Shown here in pieces: positions 53,096 to 62,241 of a stretch of 62,463 nucleotides of DNA; the first letter of the stretch is position 1; every line of letters starts with the position of its first letter. Source of the DNA: Bacteroidota bacterium (GTDB lineage Bacteria > Bacteroidota > Bacteroidia > Cytophagales > Cyclobacteriaceae); NCBI GenBank assembly GCA_024280115.1, contig JAJRQT010000063.1, positions 1 through 62,463 of the forward strand, given 5' to 3'. Both the position numbers and the translations under genes were made by a program. The notes under the pieces were generated by a model. The model saw only the letters and a program-made list of their open reading frames with translations. It made no database searches and was not told where the DNA came from.

Positions 53096-54640
53096 ATGGA
53101 GATAATCAATTCAATAATGAACTGGGTGATGAAGAAGCGCATTCACGATATTGATTTATTTCTCAAGTATCCCATAGAAGTACAAAATGAATTATTCACA
53201 AAGCTCCTAAAAACAGCAAAAAAGACAGAATTTGGTAAAGAGTATGGATTTTCAGATATAGAAACCTTCAGGGAGTTTAAACAGAGAGTTCCGTTATTTA
53301 CCTACGAGAATATTTTTCCATATATAGAAAAATTGCTGAATGGCCAGCAAAATATACTTTGGCCGTCAGAGATTAAATGGTTTGCCAAGTCCTCAGGCAC
53401 TACAAATTCAAAAAGTAAATTTATTCCGGTTTCTCAGGAGGCACTAACGGATTGTCATTTTAAAGGAGGGAAAGACATGTTGTCAATTTATTTCAACAAT
53501 CATCCCAGCTCCAAGATGTTTACTGGAAAGGGCCTTGCTATTGGCGGCAGCCAGCAGATAAATCAGTTTGATTCCAATTCAAATTCCTACTATGGTGATG
53601 TTTCTGCAGTGATCATGTCTAATCTTCCTTTCTGGGCTCAGCTGGCTAGAACACCTACACTGGAAATCGCCCTGATGAGTGAGTGGGAAGAAAAGATTGA
53701 AAGAATGGCAAAAACAACCATTGAGGAAAATGTGACCAACATCGTTGGCATACCGACCTGGACGGTAGTTTTGCTTAAAAGAATATTGGAGATAACGGAC
53801 AAGAAACACATTCATGAAGTATGGCCAAACCTTGAAGTATTTGTTCACGGCGCCGTATCTTTTGAACCCTATAAGGCGCTCTTTAAAAAGCTTGCCCCTT
53901 CACCTAATATGAAATACCTGGAAACCTACAATGCCTCGGAAGGTTTTTTTGGTATTCAGGATCAGAATAACTCCAGCGATCTGCTACTGATGCTTGACTA
54001 TGGCATTTTCTATGAATTTATACCATTAGAAAATATTTATGATGAAACACCAGAAACTGTAGGACTTGAAGACGTGGAATTAAATAAAAACTATGCACTC
54101 GTCATTTCAACCAATTCAGGGCTTTGGCGATATATGATTGGAGATACTGTGAAATTTACCTGCCTGGATCCTTTTAGAATAAAGATAACCGGGCGCACAA
54201 AGCATTTCATAAATGCCTTTGGAGAGGAATTAATTATTGAAAATGCTGAAAGTGCCATTAAAAAGGCCTGTGAAAAAACCCATGCAACCATAGGAGATTA
54301 TACTGCAGGACCAAGATATATTGGTGAAGGAAGTAAGGGTGGTCACGAATGGATTATTGAATTCAATGAAATACCGGAAAATCAAAATAAATTTGTGGAG
54401 GTATTGGATAAATCATTGATGGAGATCAACTCTGATTATGAGGCTAAAAGATATAAAGATATTGCATTGGAGGCGCCCGTTATACATTTTGCTGAGCCAG
54501 GAACTTTTCATAAATGGATGAAAAAAAGAGGTAAGCTCGGTGGTCAGCATAAAGTACCGAGATTATCAAATAACCGTGATTTTCTCGATGATATAATTTC
54601 TTTGATGAATGAAAATGGACTAGGCCTCAAATCAAAGTAA
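53096..54640 (+). CDS. GH3 auxin-responsive-promoter-family acyl-adenylating enzyme
   Basis: 514 aa. ANL-superfamily GH3 fold: FAKSSGTTNSKSKFIPVS (phosphate-binding loop, about 97-114), YLETYNASEGFFGIQD, LWRYMIGDTVKF, and KITGRTKHFINAFGEELI, then a C-terminal lid. Plant members conjugate amino acids to acyl acids; bacterial substrates are unknown. Its place behind lptB is conserved enough in Bacteroidota to suggest an envelope role, but this is inference. Confidence 0.92.
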   Translation: MEIINSIMNWVMKKRIHDIDLFLKYPIEVQNELFTKLLKTAKKTEFGKEYGFSDIETFREFKQRVPLFTYENIFPYIEKLLNGQQNILWPSEIKWFAKSSGTTNSKSKFIPVSQEALTDCHFKGGKDMLSIYFNNHPSSKMFTGKGLAIGGSQQINQFDSNSNSYYGDVSAVIMSNLPFWAQLARTPTLEIALMSEWEEKIERMAKTTIEENVTNIVGIPTWTVVLLKRILEITDKKHIHEVWPNLEVFVHGAVSFEPYKALFKKLAPSPNMKYLETYNASEGFFGIQDQNNSSDLLLMLDYGIFYEFIPLENIYDETPETVGLEDVELNKNYALVISTNSGLWRYMIGDTVKFTCLDPFRIKITGRTKHFINAFGEELIIENAESAIKKACEKTHATIGDYTAGPRYIGEGSKGGHEWIIEFNEIPENQNKFVEVLDKSLMEINSDYEAKRYKDIALEAPVIHFAEPGTFHKWMKKRGKLGGQHKVPRLSNNRDFLDDIISLMNENGLGLKSK

Positions 54641-54745
54641 TATTCCCAATCCATATTTCAAATCCATATTTCAAATACACAATCTTCAGGCGCTATAAAT
54701 AACTAATTTATTAGTTGATTTTTATGTAGAACTAAGTTATATTTA

Positions 54746-55477
54746 TTGAAAGATATTTTCATACTAAATAATCATAAAAATCCGGTGAAAAAATCTTCCA
54801 AACCACCATTGCCTTTTGGAATAAAAACCTTATCCCTGATTTATCCTTTATCTAAATATTTATATTTTCGATCTGTTAATTCAGTTTTTGTTGTGATACT
54901 CTTATTTCTGTTTTTCTATATGAGATTGTGCAATAACGACAGTGGAAATGAGGGAATAAAATACTTCGAAAGAGGAGAGTATAACATTGCAATGGAGTAT
55001 TATAATGAATATTTAACACTTTACCCACACCACGTGGAAACCTTGTATAATCGCGGAAGGTGTTTCGAAGTTTTGGGATATCCTGATAAAGCTGCAGATG
55101 ATTATTTACTGGTTCTGGATAAAGATCCTGACAATGTAAAGGCATTATTAAGTCTTTCTCAATACTACTATAAAAAAGGTAAATATAAATCAACTGTGAA
55201 CCTTTGCCAATATGCTATCAATATCGATGAAGACAATTATTTAGCTCATTACTATAAGGCTCGAGCTCACCATAAAAGTGGCGACTTCTCTAAAGCTCTT
55301 GAAGAATACAATTCTGTAGTAGATATCAATCCTGATTATGGATTTGCCTATTTTCAAAGAGGTTCTTTGTTGTTATCCATTGAAGGACTGAGGCCATTTG
55401 GTTGTTATGATTTGGTAACAGCAGATTGTCTGAAGGTAAAAGGCTCGAAGGAGGCTTGGATCAAATATTGTCGTTGA
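54746..55477 (+). CDS. Membrane-anchored TPR protein
   Basis: 243 aa from a TTG start; no ATG occurs until residue 59 (MRLCNND), so the N-terminus is uncertain and the first ~45 residues may be spurious. One hydrophobic helix (SVNSVFVVILLFLFFYM) is followed by at least four TPR units (GIKYFERGEYNIAMEYYNEYL; TLYNRGRCFEVLGYPDKAADDY; LLSLSQYYYKKGKYKSTVNLC; HYYKARAHHKSGDFSKALEEY). It probably scaffolds a protein complex at the membrane. No partner can be named. Confidence 0.75.
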   Translation: MKDIFILNNHKNPVKKSSKPPLPFGIKTLSLIYPLSKYLYFRSVNSVFVVILLFLFFYMRLCNNDSGNEGIKYFERGEYNIAMEYYNEYLTLYPHHVETLYNRGRCFEVLGYPDKAADDYLLVLDKDPDNVKALLSLSQYYYKKGKYKSTVNLCQYAINIDEDNYLAHYYKARAHHKSGDFSKALEEYNSVVDINPDYGFAYFQRGSLLLSIEGLRPFGCYDLVTADCLKVKGSKEAWIKYCR

Positions 55478-55563
55478 TATTTCAGCAAATAGAAATATAT
55501 TTCTGGTTTCAAATGCCTAATTCAATATTTTTTTTGTATTCAAGAATGAGTCCACTTCGAAAA

Positions 55564-55596
55564 GTCAGAATTCGTTGATATTCAACGAATTCTGAC
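55564..55596. repeat. 33-bp perfect palindrome
   Basis: GTCAGAATTCGTTGA-TAT-TCAACGAATTCTGAC has two 15-base arms with no mismatch. It lies between convergent genes. It is followed by CCCCTTCAGGAGATTTAGGGG, a motif that also occurs near 16371. The lack of a T-run argues against a standard terminator. Confidence 0.75.
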
Positions 55597-55715
55597 AAGT
55601 CCCCTTCAGGAGATTTAGGGGTGTTCTTTTCGGAGCGGACCCAATGTTTTTAAATTGAAAAAGGACACCTTTACGATGCCCCTTTTCCGTCCAACCCACA
55701 TATCAAATTTCAATG

Positions 55716-56546
55716 TCAGTTTAATCGCGAAACGACGTTAGTTCTACTGGTTTTATTTACCTGCTTTGTATATCGCTTTTGAGGTCTGTTTTGCTGTACT
55801 TTATGTACTGTTCGGGTTCCCCTTGATCTCACTTGTTCCACTTTTCTATTGGGTTGTTGTGGTTTTCTGATCACTGTGGCGTTTCTTTGTTTTGAACTAT
55901 TGGTTCTGATATTTACATTATTCTGCGTTTGCCTATTGCTCTGCCTGGGTTTCCTGATCCCAGAATAGTTTCTGACTGTTGATCTGTTGGAACTGTTATT
56001 TACTCTATTCTGTGATTGCTGATTGCCCTGATAGTGATTTTGCTTTTTCTGAGGCTTCTCAACATATACATTGGTATAATAGTTATTTTGTTTGCGGTGA
56101 TTTTGATCACGATATCCATGATTGCTATGTGTATTTACATAAACTGTTTTTTGATATTTGTGATAGTATTTTGGATAGTACGTTTTATAATATGTTTGAT
56201 GAAACCCGCAATAACCTGAACATCTATGTGATATCAATGGATATCGGCGATGCCTTATGGTTCTGTAGATATAACCGTATCGGTCAAATCGTACTTCTAA
56301 AAATGAGCCATCCCTATAAAGCAGTACATTGAAATTCGTGTAGCCGGGATGCGTGTATCGCTGGACATGTGCTATCTGATATCCATAATACTGATCTTGA
56401 ATTGTATAGTCAATATATTCAGGAATATACCAATCCTGAGTGTAACCATATGAAGTATAAAAATACTGTGCCTTACTGTTTGTACTGAGAAGTATTATCA
56501 TCCCCAAAATCAATCCTACATTTCTTATCTTTTTCATGATTCTCAA
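55716..56546 (-). CDS. Secreted Tyr/Asn/Gln/Arg-rich low-complexity protein
   Basis: 276 aa. Signal peptide ending SKA (about 26; an alternative start at M4 makes no difference). Residues 27-125 are tyrosine- and histidine-rich, with VQRYTHPGYTNFNVLLYRDGSFLEVRFDRYGYIYRTIRHRRYP as one folded-looking core. The rest is strongly basic and N/Q-rich (NNSSNRSTVRNYSG...). Perhaps a surface-coating or aggregation-prone protein; no family recognised. Confidence 0.7.
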   Translation of the reverse strand: MRIMKKIRNVGLILGMIILLSTNSKAQYFYTSYGYTQDWYIPEYIDYTIQDQYYGYQIAHVQRYTHPGYTNFNVLLYRDGSFLEVRFDRYGYIYRTIRHRRYPLISHRCSGYCGFHQTYYKTYYPKYYHKYQKTVYVNTHSNHGYRDQNHRKQNNYYTNVYVEKPQKKQNHYQGNQQSQNRVNNSSNRSTVRNYSGIRKPRQSNRQTQNNVNIRTNSSKQRNATVIRKPQQPNRKVEQVRSRGTRTVHKVQQNRPQKRYTKQVNKTSRTNVVSRLN

Positions 56547-56813
56547 TTTTTGATTCGGTTAGAATTAATCAAGTACTGTGCCAAAAAAAATTGAAAAAAC
56601 GTATTTCATTAATTATCAATGATTTACTAATGATTTGTTTTTTAAAAATTGAATAAAAAGTATGATTATTTTCTGAAGTGAATTATTAGCAACCGTAATT
56701 TTTGGTTGATTTTATTTTATAAAACCCTTTATTGAATAAAAACTTTGAACTAGTCCCAGGTTGAAATTAACAGAAGATTACCAGGTTAAGAAAGTCAATA
56801 CTGGGATAATATA

Positions 56814-58106
56814 TTAGTTAAAATATTTCTCAGTCAGTTGTTTTGCCAGTGCTTCAAGATCTATGTTGAGCTCTTCTTTGTTTACAGATAGGACTTGCGC
56901 AGTCATTTTTTCCGGCAATTTGTCCGCACCCCAATAAGCGCCGAGGATAGCTCCTGCAATAGCGGCAACTGTATCATTATCTCTTCCATAATTAACAATA
57001 AATGCCATAGACTTTTCAAAATCAAAATCATTTAGCATCATGGCAGTGATGGTGATTAAGTAGATTTCACCCGGATGAAATGCCACATCCTCATTGGCAG
57101 AATCGAGCATATCAAACGCCATCTTTAATTTTGCATATTCCAACGTATCCATATGTTGCCAGGTATTAGGAATAGTGATGTTTTCATCAATGTCATCCAT
57201 CGTCATGGCTGAAGTTTCGAAGGCGATATTTTTTGCATATCTGTAAAAACGGTATGCGCTTCTGCCAACCAGCCGACTCTTAAAGTATCCTTCGGGGTCG
57301 ATATTTCTATTTACATTTAAAACGGATTGTGGAGTTGCGTTTTCGTCGAAAGCAGCAGAGGCCATTGCACTAACCAGGGCAGTCATATCACGGGCATAAC
57401 CTATATCAAAAATTCCCAAGTCGTAGGCAGAGCTATAAGCCATTTCAGGATTTTTGGGAAAGACAGCACCGAAAACGGGTGAGTACAGCATTCCCGGACA
57501 AGCCATTTCCCCTCCGTAAAATTTGCTTAGGGCATTGGAATATCCATTTAGGTCATCATTTGCAAATGGCCTTGCAACCAGGGCAAACTCTTGAAGCCAG
57601 GCCATTTTCATGATATTTTCTTCGAAAGGCGCGGGATCAAAACTATTGGTGTTTTTTAAATTATCAATTTGCTTTTTGTAGATATCAACAATGAATTGAG
57701 CAAAAATCCCTGGTTTCAAATCAGACATGTCGCTTTCGAGCAGATATTCTACGACCAGCTTTTTCCATCGCGTGTCGTCTGTCGTACCACCGGCTGGTAA
57801 ATTATTTTTCCAGGTTCCTTCTGCTGAAGGCGTTCTGACCATGGTGTCCAGGCCATCTACAAAACCATAATCCAGTTGTATATCTCTTCGGCTCCACATT
57901 TCTGTCGGCGCACCCATTGCATCCCCGATTGCAGAACCGATTAATAATCCCAGCACCTTATTGTAATACACTTCTTTTGAAATATCAGTCCGGGAGATAG
58001 ATTTAATCAATGTATCATCTGTGGCCAATGATGGTTTTTCTGGCTTTTCTTTGCATTGCATAATAAGCAATAGCAGGAATAAAAAAGTAGGTAAAATCCA
58101 TTTCAT
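56814..58106 (-). CDS. ADP-ribosylglycohydrolase-family lipoprotein
   Basis: 430 aa. Lipobox LIMQC (C18) followed by KEKPEK. ARH fold: GLLIGSAIGDAMGAPTEMW, then PAGGTTDDTRW (TTDDT at 108-112, metal/ADP-ribose site), and NYGRDNDTVAAIAGAILGAYWG near 370. ARH enzymes release ADP-ribose or hydrolyse related ribosides; an exported, lipid-anchored member is unusual. It starts 3 bases after the kinase-like gene, so they form one operon. Confidence 0.88.
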   Translation of the reverse strand: MKWILPTFLFLLLLIMQCKEKPEKPSLATDDTLIKSISRTDISKEVYYNKVLGLLIGSAIGDAMGAPTEMWSRRDIQLDYGFVDGLDTMVRTPSAEGTWKNNLPAGGTTDDTRWKKLVVEYLLESDMSDLKPGIFAQFIVDIYKKQIDNLKNTNSFDPAPFEENIMKMAWLQEFALVARPFANDDLNGYSNALSKFYGGEMACPGMLYSPVFGAVFPKNPEMAYSSAYDLGIFDIGYARDMTALVSAMASAAFDENATPQSVLNVNRNIDPEGYFKSRLVGRSAYRFYRYAKNIAFETSAMTMDDIDENITIPNTWQHMDTLEYAKLKMAFDMLDSANEDVAFHPGEIYLITITAMMLNDFDFEKSMAFIVNYGRDNDTVAAIAGAILGAYWGADKLPEKMTAQVLSVNKEELNIDLEALAKQLTEKYFN

Positions 58107-58109
58107 GAT

Positions 58110-59162
58110 TTATAAAAGTTTGTGGGTTTGGGGTGATTTTACAAATTCAACAGCTAAATTCATTAATTCTGATTTTTCTTCCAGGTTCAATTCCAGTGGT
58201 AGTTGTGCAAGCCCGATGATCCGTCTTAAAATTTCAATTCCACAAAACCCGGAAAATAGTCCATAATCAAAATCAGCCCTTGCCTTATATAAATGCAATG
58301 CATTTTTAATTTCATTAATTTCCATTCCTGACATGAAAAAATGAGCTGTCATTACTGCAATATCAAATTCAGCATAGCCAAAATACGCAAATTCCGGATC
58401 AATTACTTTTATCTCATTGTCAACTTTCAGCCAGCTTCCGGGATAGTAATCTCCATGGATCAAAACTGGGCCAGGCTCAAGATATTTTTGTCCCAACCCA
58501 TTGATGATTTCCTTTAGCAGCGCATCTTCCTTTATTTTTAACGAAAGCTTTTGCAAGCCTTGTTGAATGGCATCAAGATCAAAAATATTTTCCATGCTAT
58601 ATGGATAACTGAAAATATGTACATGATTCAATTGTTTCAAAACCTGGTTGGATGGGAACTGTTTTTGTTGATCTTCCCAGTTGCAATTGTGCAAATGAGA
58701 AATATAGTGTAAAAGGGAATTCAATTGGTTCTTTTGGATTTTTTGTGACTTTTTATATATAAATGTAAAGTCCGATGCTTCCCCTAAATCTTCAAATACT
58801 ATTATAAGATTTCCTGGATCATAAGCTTGTAATTCCGGGGAATAACTATTAAAAAAAGGATCCTCTGATATGGTTTGATAGTATTTTGCTTCCACTTCCA
58901 GTCGCTCAGCCGGTGCATCAATATCTGGATATTTTTCAACCCAGGGTCTTCCTTGTTTTATAATAAACGATCTTTTGTCCGTAATAACTCTCCTTACAAA
59001 ATTCATGTTTCCCTCACCCGGCTTTTCCGTGGAAATCACTTTTTCACTTTGAGCTATCCATCCTTTTTCAATCAAAAACTCATGAAGACCATCAAGATTT
59101 TCTTCATCAAAATAATGAGCATTAGGAAAGTGGGTGTGAAATACTTCTTTTTTATTGATCAT
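58110..59162 (-). CDS. APH/methylthioribose-kinase-like phosphotransferase
   Basis: 350 aa. Kinase fold of the aminoglycoside-phosphotransferase family: NFVRRVITDKRSFIIKQG (nucleotide-binding Lys), LIHGDYYPGSWLKV (catalytic HGDxxxxS/N) and VIDPEFAYFGYAEFDIAV (metal DPE). HGDxxxGS and IDPEFAFxGxxxFDI are typical of 5-methylthioribose kinase. First gene of the operon with the ARH lipoprotein; both could act on ribose-containing compounds, one outside and one inside the cell. Confidence 0.85.
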   Translation of the reverse strand: MINKKEVFHTHFPNAHYFDEENLDGLHEFLIEKGWIAQSEKVISTEKPGEGNMNFVRRVITDKRSFIIKQGRPWVEKYPDIDAPAERLEVEAKYYQTISEDPFFNSYSPELQAYDPGNLIIVFEDLGEASDFTFIYKKSQKIQKNQLNSLLHYISHLHNCNWEDQQKQFPSNQVLKQLNHVHIFSYPYSMENIFDLDAIQQGLQKLSLKIKEDALLKEIINGLGQKYLEPGPVLIHGDYYPGSWLKVDNEIKVIDPEFAYFGYAEFDIAVMTAHFFMSGMEINEIKNALHLYKARADFDYGLFSGFCGIEILRRIIGLAQLPLELNLEEKSELMNLAVEFVKSPQTHKLL

Positions 59163-59388
59163 TTATACGATTTTAAACTATTAACAAATCCAATTCAAAA
59201 AAAGTTGATTCTATCGATATTTAATCATGATTGAAGCTTTTTTTAAGTCATAGAATAGACATCAATATTGAATTAATACATTTTTATTATCATAGATACG
59301 CGCAGGGTAAACTGTAAACCTTGATCTCTGAACCTCAGGGCAATATATTTACAAATTAATAAAGTACTTTCGGGCTCATTTATAATCT

Positions 59389-61317
59389 ATGGCGAAAAGA
59401 GACATTCAGGAAGAGCTGAAGCACTTGCAATCTTTGCTCAAAAAAGAAAAAGAGGAAGATCTTCTGATCTATAAGCGAAAGATGACCGGAACTTCACTCA
59501 AGGAGCGAAGGACGCAAGGTGTGTGCTGGTATCCCGTTGAATTGGAGAAAACAAAGTTTGATTCTGGCGAGCGGTTGTTAGTAAAAATTTCCCGTTCTCG
59601 GGATCATCGGGAGAGTCATATGTTCCAATCTGGAAAGTTGGTAAGCTTGTTCTCAAATGCGGGAAAAAACCATGAAAACAGTGAAGTTGTTAATGGAGTT
59701 GTTAACCAGGTGAGAGAATATGAGATGCTCATTACGCTAAATTGCGATGAGGTTCCCGAATGGATTCACGATGGTTATTTGGGTGTGCAATTGCTGTTTG
59801 ATGAAAATTCCTATCGGGAGATGGAAAATGCGCTTAAATATCTCATTAAGACCAAAGAAGAACGCATCAATCAACTGAAAGGCATTTTGCTTGGCGGCAT
59901 CGAGGCTCAATTTGATGATCGACTTCCTATCGAGATTCCGGGGTTGAATCAAAGTCAAAACAAGGCTTTGAACCTAGTGCGAAATGCCAGAGATGTAGCT
60001 ATTATTCATGGTCCTCCGGGCACTGGAAAAACAACTACGTTGGTACGGTCAATTTTATACATGCTCAAAGAAGAAAACCAGGTTTTGGTTTGCGCCCCAA
60101 GCAATGCTGCTGTTGACTTGTTTGTTGAGAAACTGGATGAAGAAGGTATAAATGTAGTACGTATCGGGCATCCGGCACGGGTAACAGAAAATATTTTAAG
60201 TAATACACTGGATGCTAAAATTGCACATCATACCGATTGGAAAAACATGAAAACGCTTCGAAAACGGGCCGAGGAATTCCGGATTTTGGGTAAAAAATAT
60301 AAACGAAATTTCGGACATGTAGAGCGCGAACAGCGCAGAATGGTTTTCGCGGAAGCAAAAAAGATGAAGGAGGAAGCTGAACAGTTGGAGTTTTATATTG
60401 TAAACAGCATACTCTCCAATGCCCAGGTAATCGCATCTACCCTTGTAGGTGCCAATAATTACAATCTGAAAGGAATGAAATTCCAAACGGTATTTATCGA
60501 TGAAGCTGCCCAGGCATTAGAACCGGCATCGTGGATACCCATTATAAAATCTGAAAAAGTAATTTTTGCCGGGGACCATTTTCAATTGCCACCGACCATA
60601 AAATCTTATGCAGCAGCAAAAAACGGTCTTGAGGTAACCTTGTTTGAAAAAGCCATCAAGCGCAATCATGCCGATGTAATGCTTCAGGAGCAGTACCGTA
60701 TGAATACAGAAATCATGAATTTCTCGAGCGATTATTTTTATAAAGGCCAGCTTCATCCGAATGAAAAGGTAGCTGATTGGAAAGTGTTTAAGGAGGATAG
60801 GTGTGTGGAATTTATCGATACGGCCGGGACTGGTTTTTTTGAGCGAATTGACTCAGAAACTAAAAGTTCCTATAATAAGGAAGAGGCGAATTTACTTATT
60901 AGGCATTTCAAAGAATATCTGCATCAAATCCAATTAATGAATAAACTCGATGAAGTTAATAACATAGGCGTCATTTCTCCGTACAAAGCCCAGGTCAGTT
61001 TGCTAAAAGAAATATTCGATGATACCTTTTCTGATAATGCAGATCTTCAATCCAAGATTGGCATTAACACCGTAGATTCATTCCAGGGCCAGGAGCGGGA
61101 CATCATTTATATCAGCCTGGTGCGCTCAAATGAAAAAGGCGAGATCGGTTTTTTAGCTGATACCCGCAGAATGAATGTAGCAATCACCCGCGCAAAAAAG
61201 AAACTCGTGGTCATCGGAGATAGTGGCACTATTGGCACCCATCCCTTCTATCAAAAATTTCTGGATTATGTCAATGAAATTGGTGCTTATCGAAGTGCTT
61301 TTGAGTTGGGGGCGTAA
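59389..61317 (+). CDS. SF1B helicase, UPF1/IGHMBP2-like
   Basis: 642 aa. An N-terminal RNA/DNA-binding beta region (RRTQGVCWYPVELEKTKFDSGERLLVKISR), then SF1 motifs: IHGPPGTGKTTTLVRS (I), APSNAAVDLFVEKL (Ia), VFIDEAAQALEPAS (II, DEAA), GDHFQLPPTI (III), LQEQYRMN (IV), TVDSFQGQERDIIYISLVRS (V) and NVAITRAKKKLVVIGD (VI). A 5'-3' helicase on RNA or DNA. All motifs intact. Single gene. Confidence 0.93.
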   Translation: MAKRDIQEELKHLQSLLKKEKEEDLLIYKRKMTGTSLKERRTQGVCWYPVELEKTKFDSGERLLVKISRSRDHRESHMFQSGKLVSLFSNAGKNHENSEVVNGVVNQVREYEMLITLNCDEVPEWIHDGYLGVQLLFDENSYREMENALKYLIKTKEERINQLKGILLGGIEAQFDDRLPIEIPGLNQSQNKALNLVRNARDVAIIHGPPGTGKTTTLVRSILYMLKEENQVLVCAPSNAAVDLFVEKLDEEGINVVRIGHPARVTENILSNTLDAKIAHHTDWKNMKTLRKRAEEFRILGKKYKRNFGHVEREQRRMVFAEAKKMKEEAEQLEFYIVNSILSNAQVIASTLVGANNYNLKGMKFQTVFIDEAAQALEPASWIPIIKSEKVIFAGDHFQLPPTIKSYAAAKNGLEVTLFEKAIKRNHADVMLQEQYRMNTEIMNFSSDYFYKGQLHPNEKVADWKVFKEDRCVEFIDTAGTGFFERIDSETKSSYNKEEANLLIRHFKEYLHQIQLMNKLDEVNNIGVISPYKAQVSLLKEIFDDTFSDNADLQSKIGINTVDSFQGQERDIIYISLVRSNEKGEIGFLADTRRMNVAITRAKKKLVVIGDSGTIGTHPFYQKFLDYVNEIGAYRSAFELGA

Positions 61318-62241
61318 AAATACCTCATGATTTATTCTTATTGTCAGAATCTGGATCTTCAGGATTAAAGGATTTCCAGAATTATAGTTATTGAATGATT
61401 TCATTTTCCATCGTGTTAATCTATTAATCCTGCCCATATATTCATCTCTCAAACTTTTCACCGGATTCATCATAACTGATTTAATAGCTTGAAAACTCAC
61501 AGTCACTAAAGTTATCATCAAGGCTCCGGCGATGGCAAAACCAAAAAACCACCAATGAAGATCCATGCGGTATTCATAATTCTGTAGCCAGACAGTGAGT
61601 GAATAGTAAGCAATTGGGATAAATATGGCACAGGCAAGAATCACCAACACTACAAACTCTTTAGACAACAATTGCCAAATGCTGAAAACCGTTGCACCCA
61701 ATACCTTTCGGATACCAATCTCTTTTGTCCGTTTTTCGGCCATGAAAGAAGAGAGGCCAAAAAGTCCAAGACAACTGGTGATAATTGCCAGGATGGCGAA
61801 AATTCCAGCAAGCTTGCCGATGTGTTCTACTGCTGCAAATTTCCGGGCATGCTCTACATCTGTAAACGTATATTCAAACGGAACATCCGGTATATATTGG
61901 CTGAAAACTCCTTTTATTGTTGCCAGGGACACTGATGCACTTTGGTCAGGGTTCAGTCGAAGCAACATATAGTTTGCTCCATCATCGTAGCGATTTATAA
62001 AATAAATTGTCGGTTTTACTGACTTAAATGGCGATTCCATTAGCATGTCTTTAACTACTCCCACAATTATATAGTCCCGCCTACCCCAGGTGATCGTTTC
62101 TCCAACTGTGTGCTCAATTCCCATATACTTTACAGCAGTTTCATTGACAATTAATGCAGCGGAATCTGTAGAAAAAATTTCGAATAAATCACTCCCAACA
62201 TGCGAGCGATTATTCTGAGAACTCAGTCGCTCGGTTGTGCT
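61153..62241 (-). pseudogene. FtsX/MacB-type ABC permease, C-terminal half, broken
   Basis: The frame contains the second half of a MacB_PCD/FtsX permease: FSTDSAALIVNETAVKYMGIE, IVGVVKDMLMESPFKSVKPTIYFI, and the last membrane part (LAGIFAILAIITSCLGLFGLSSFMAEKRTKEIGIRKVLGAT...MNPVKSLRDEY). The 5' half is missing because a group II intron-like GTGTGAC boundary begins at 62242. After SLRDEY the frame reads on without a stop, overlapping the last 165 bases of the helicase gene on the other strand, so the stop codon appears lost. Not functional as seen. Confidence 0.7.
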
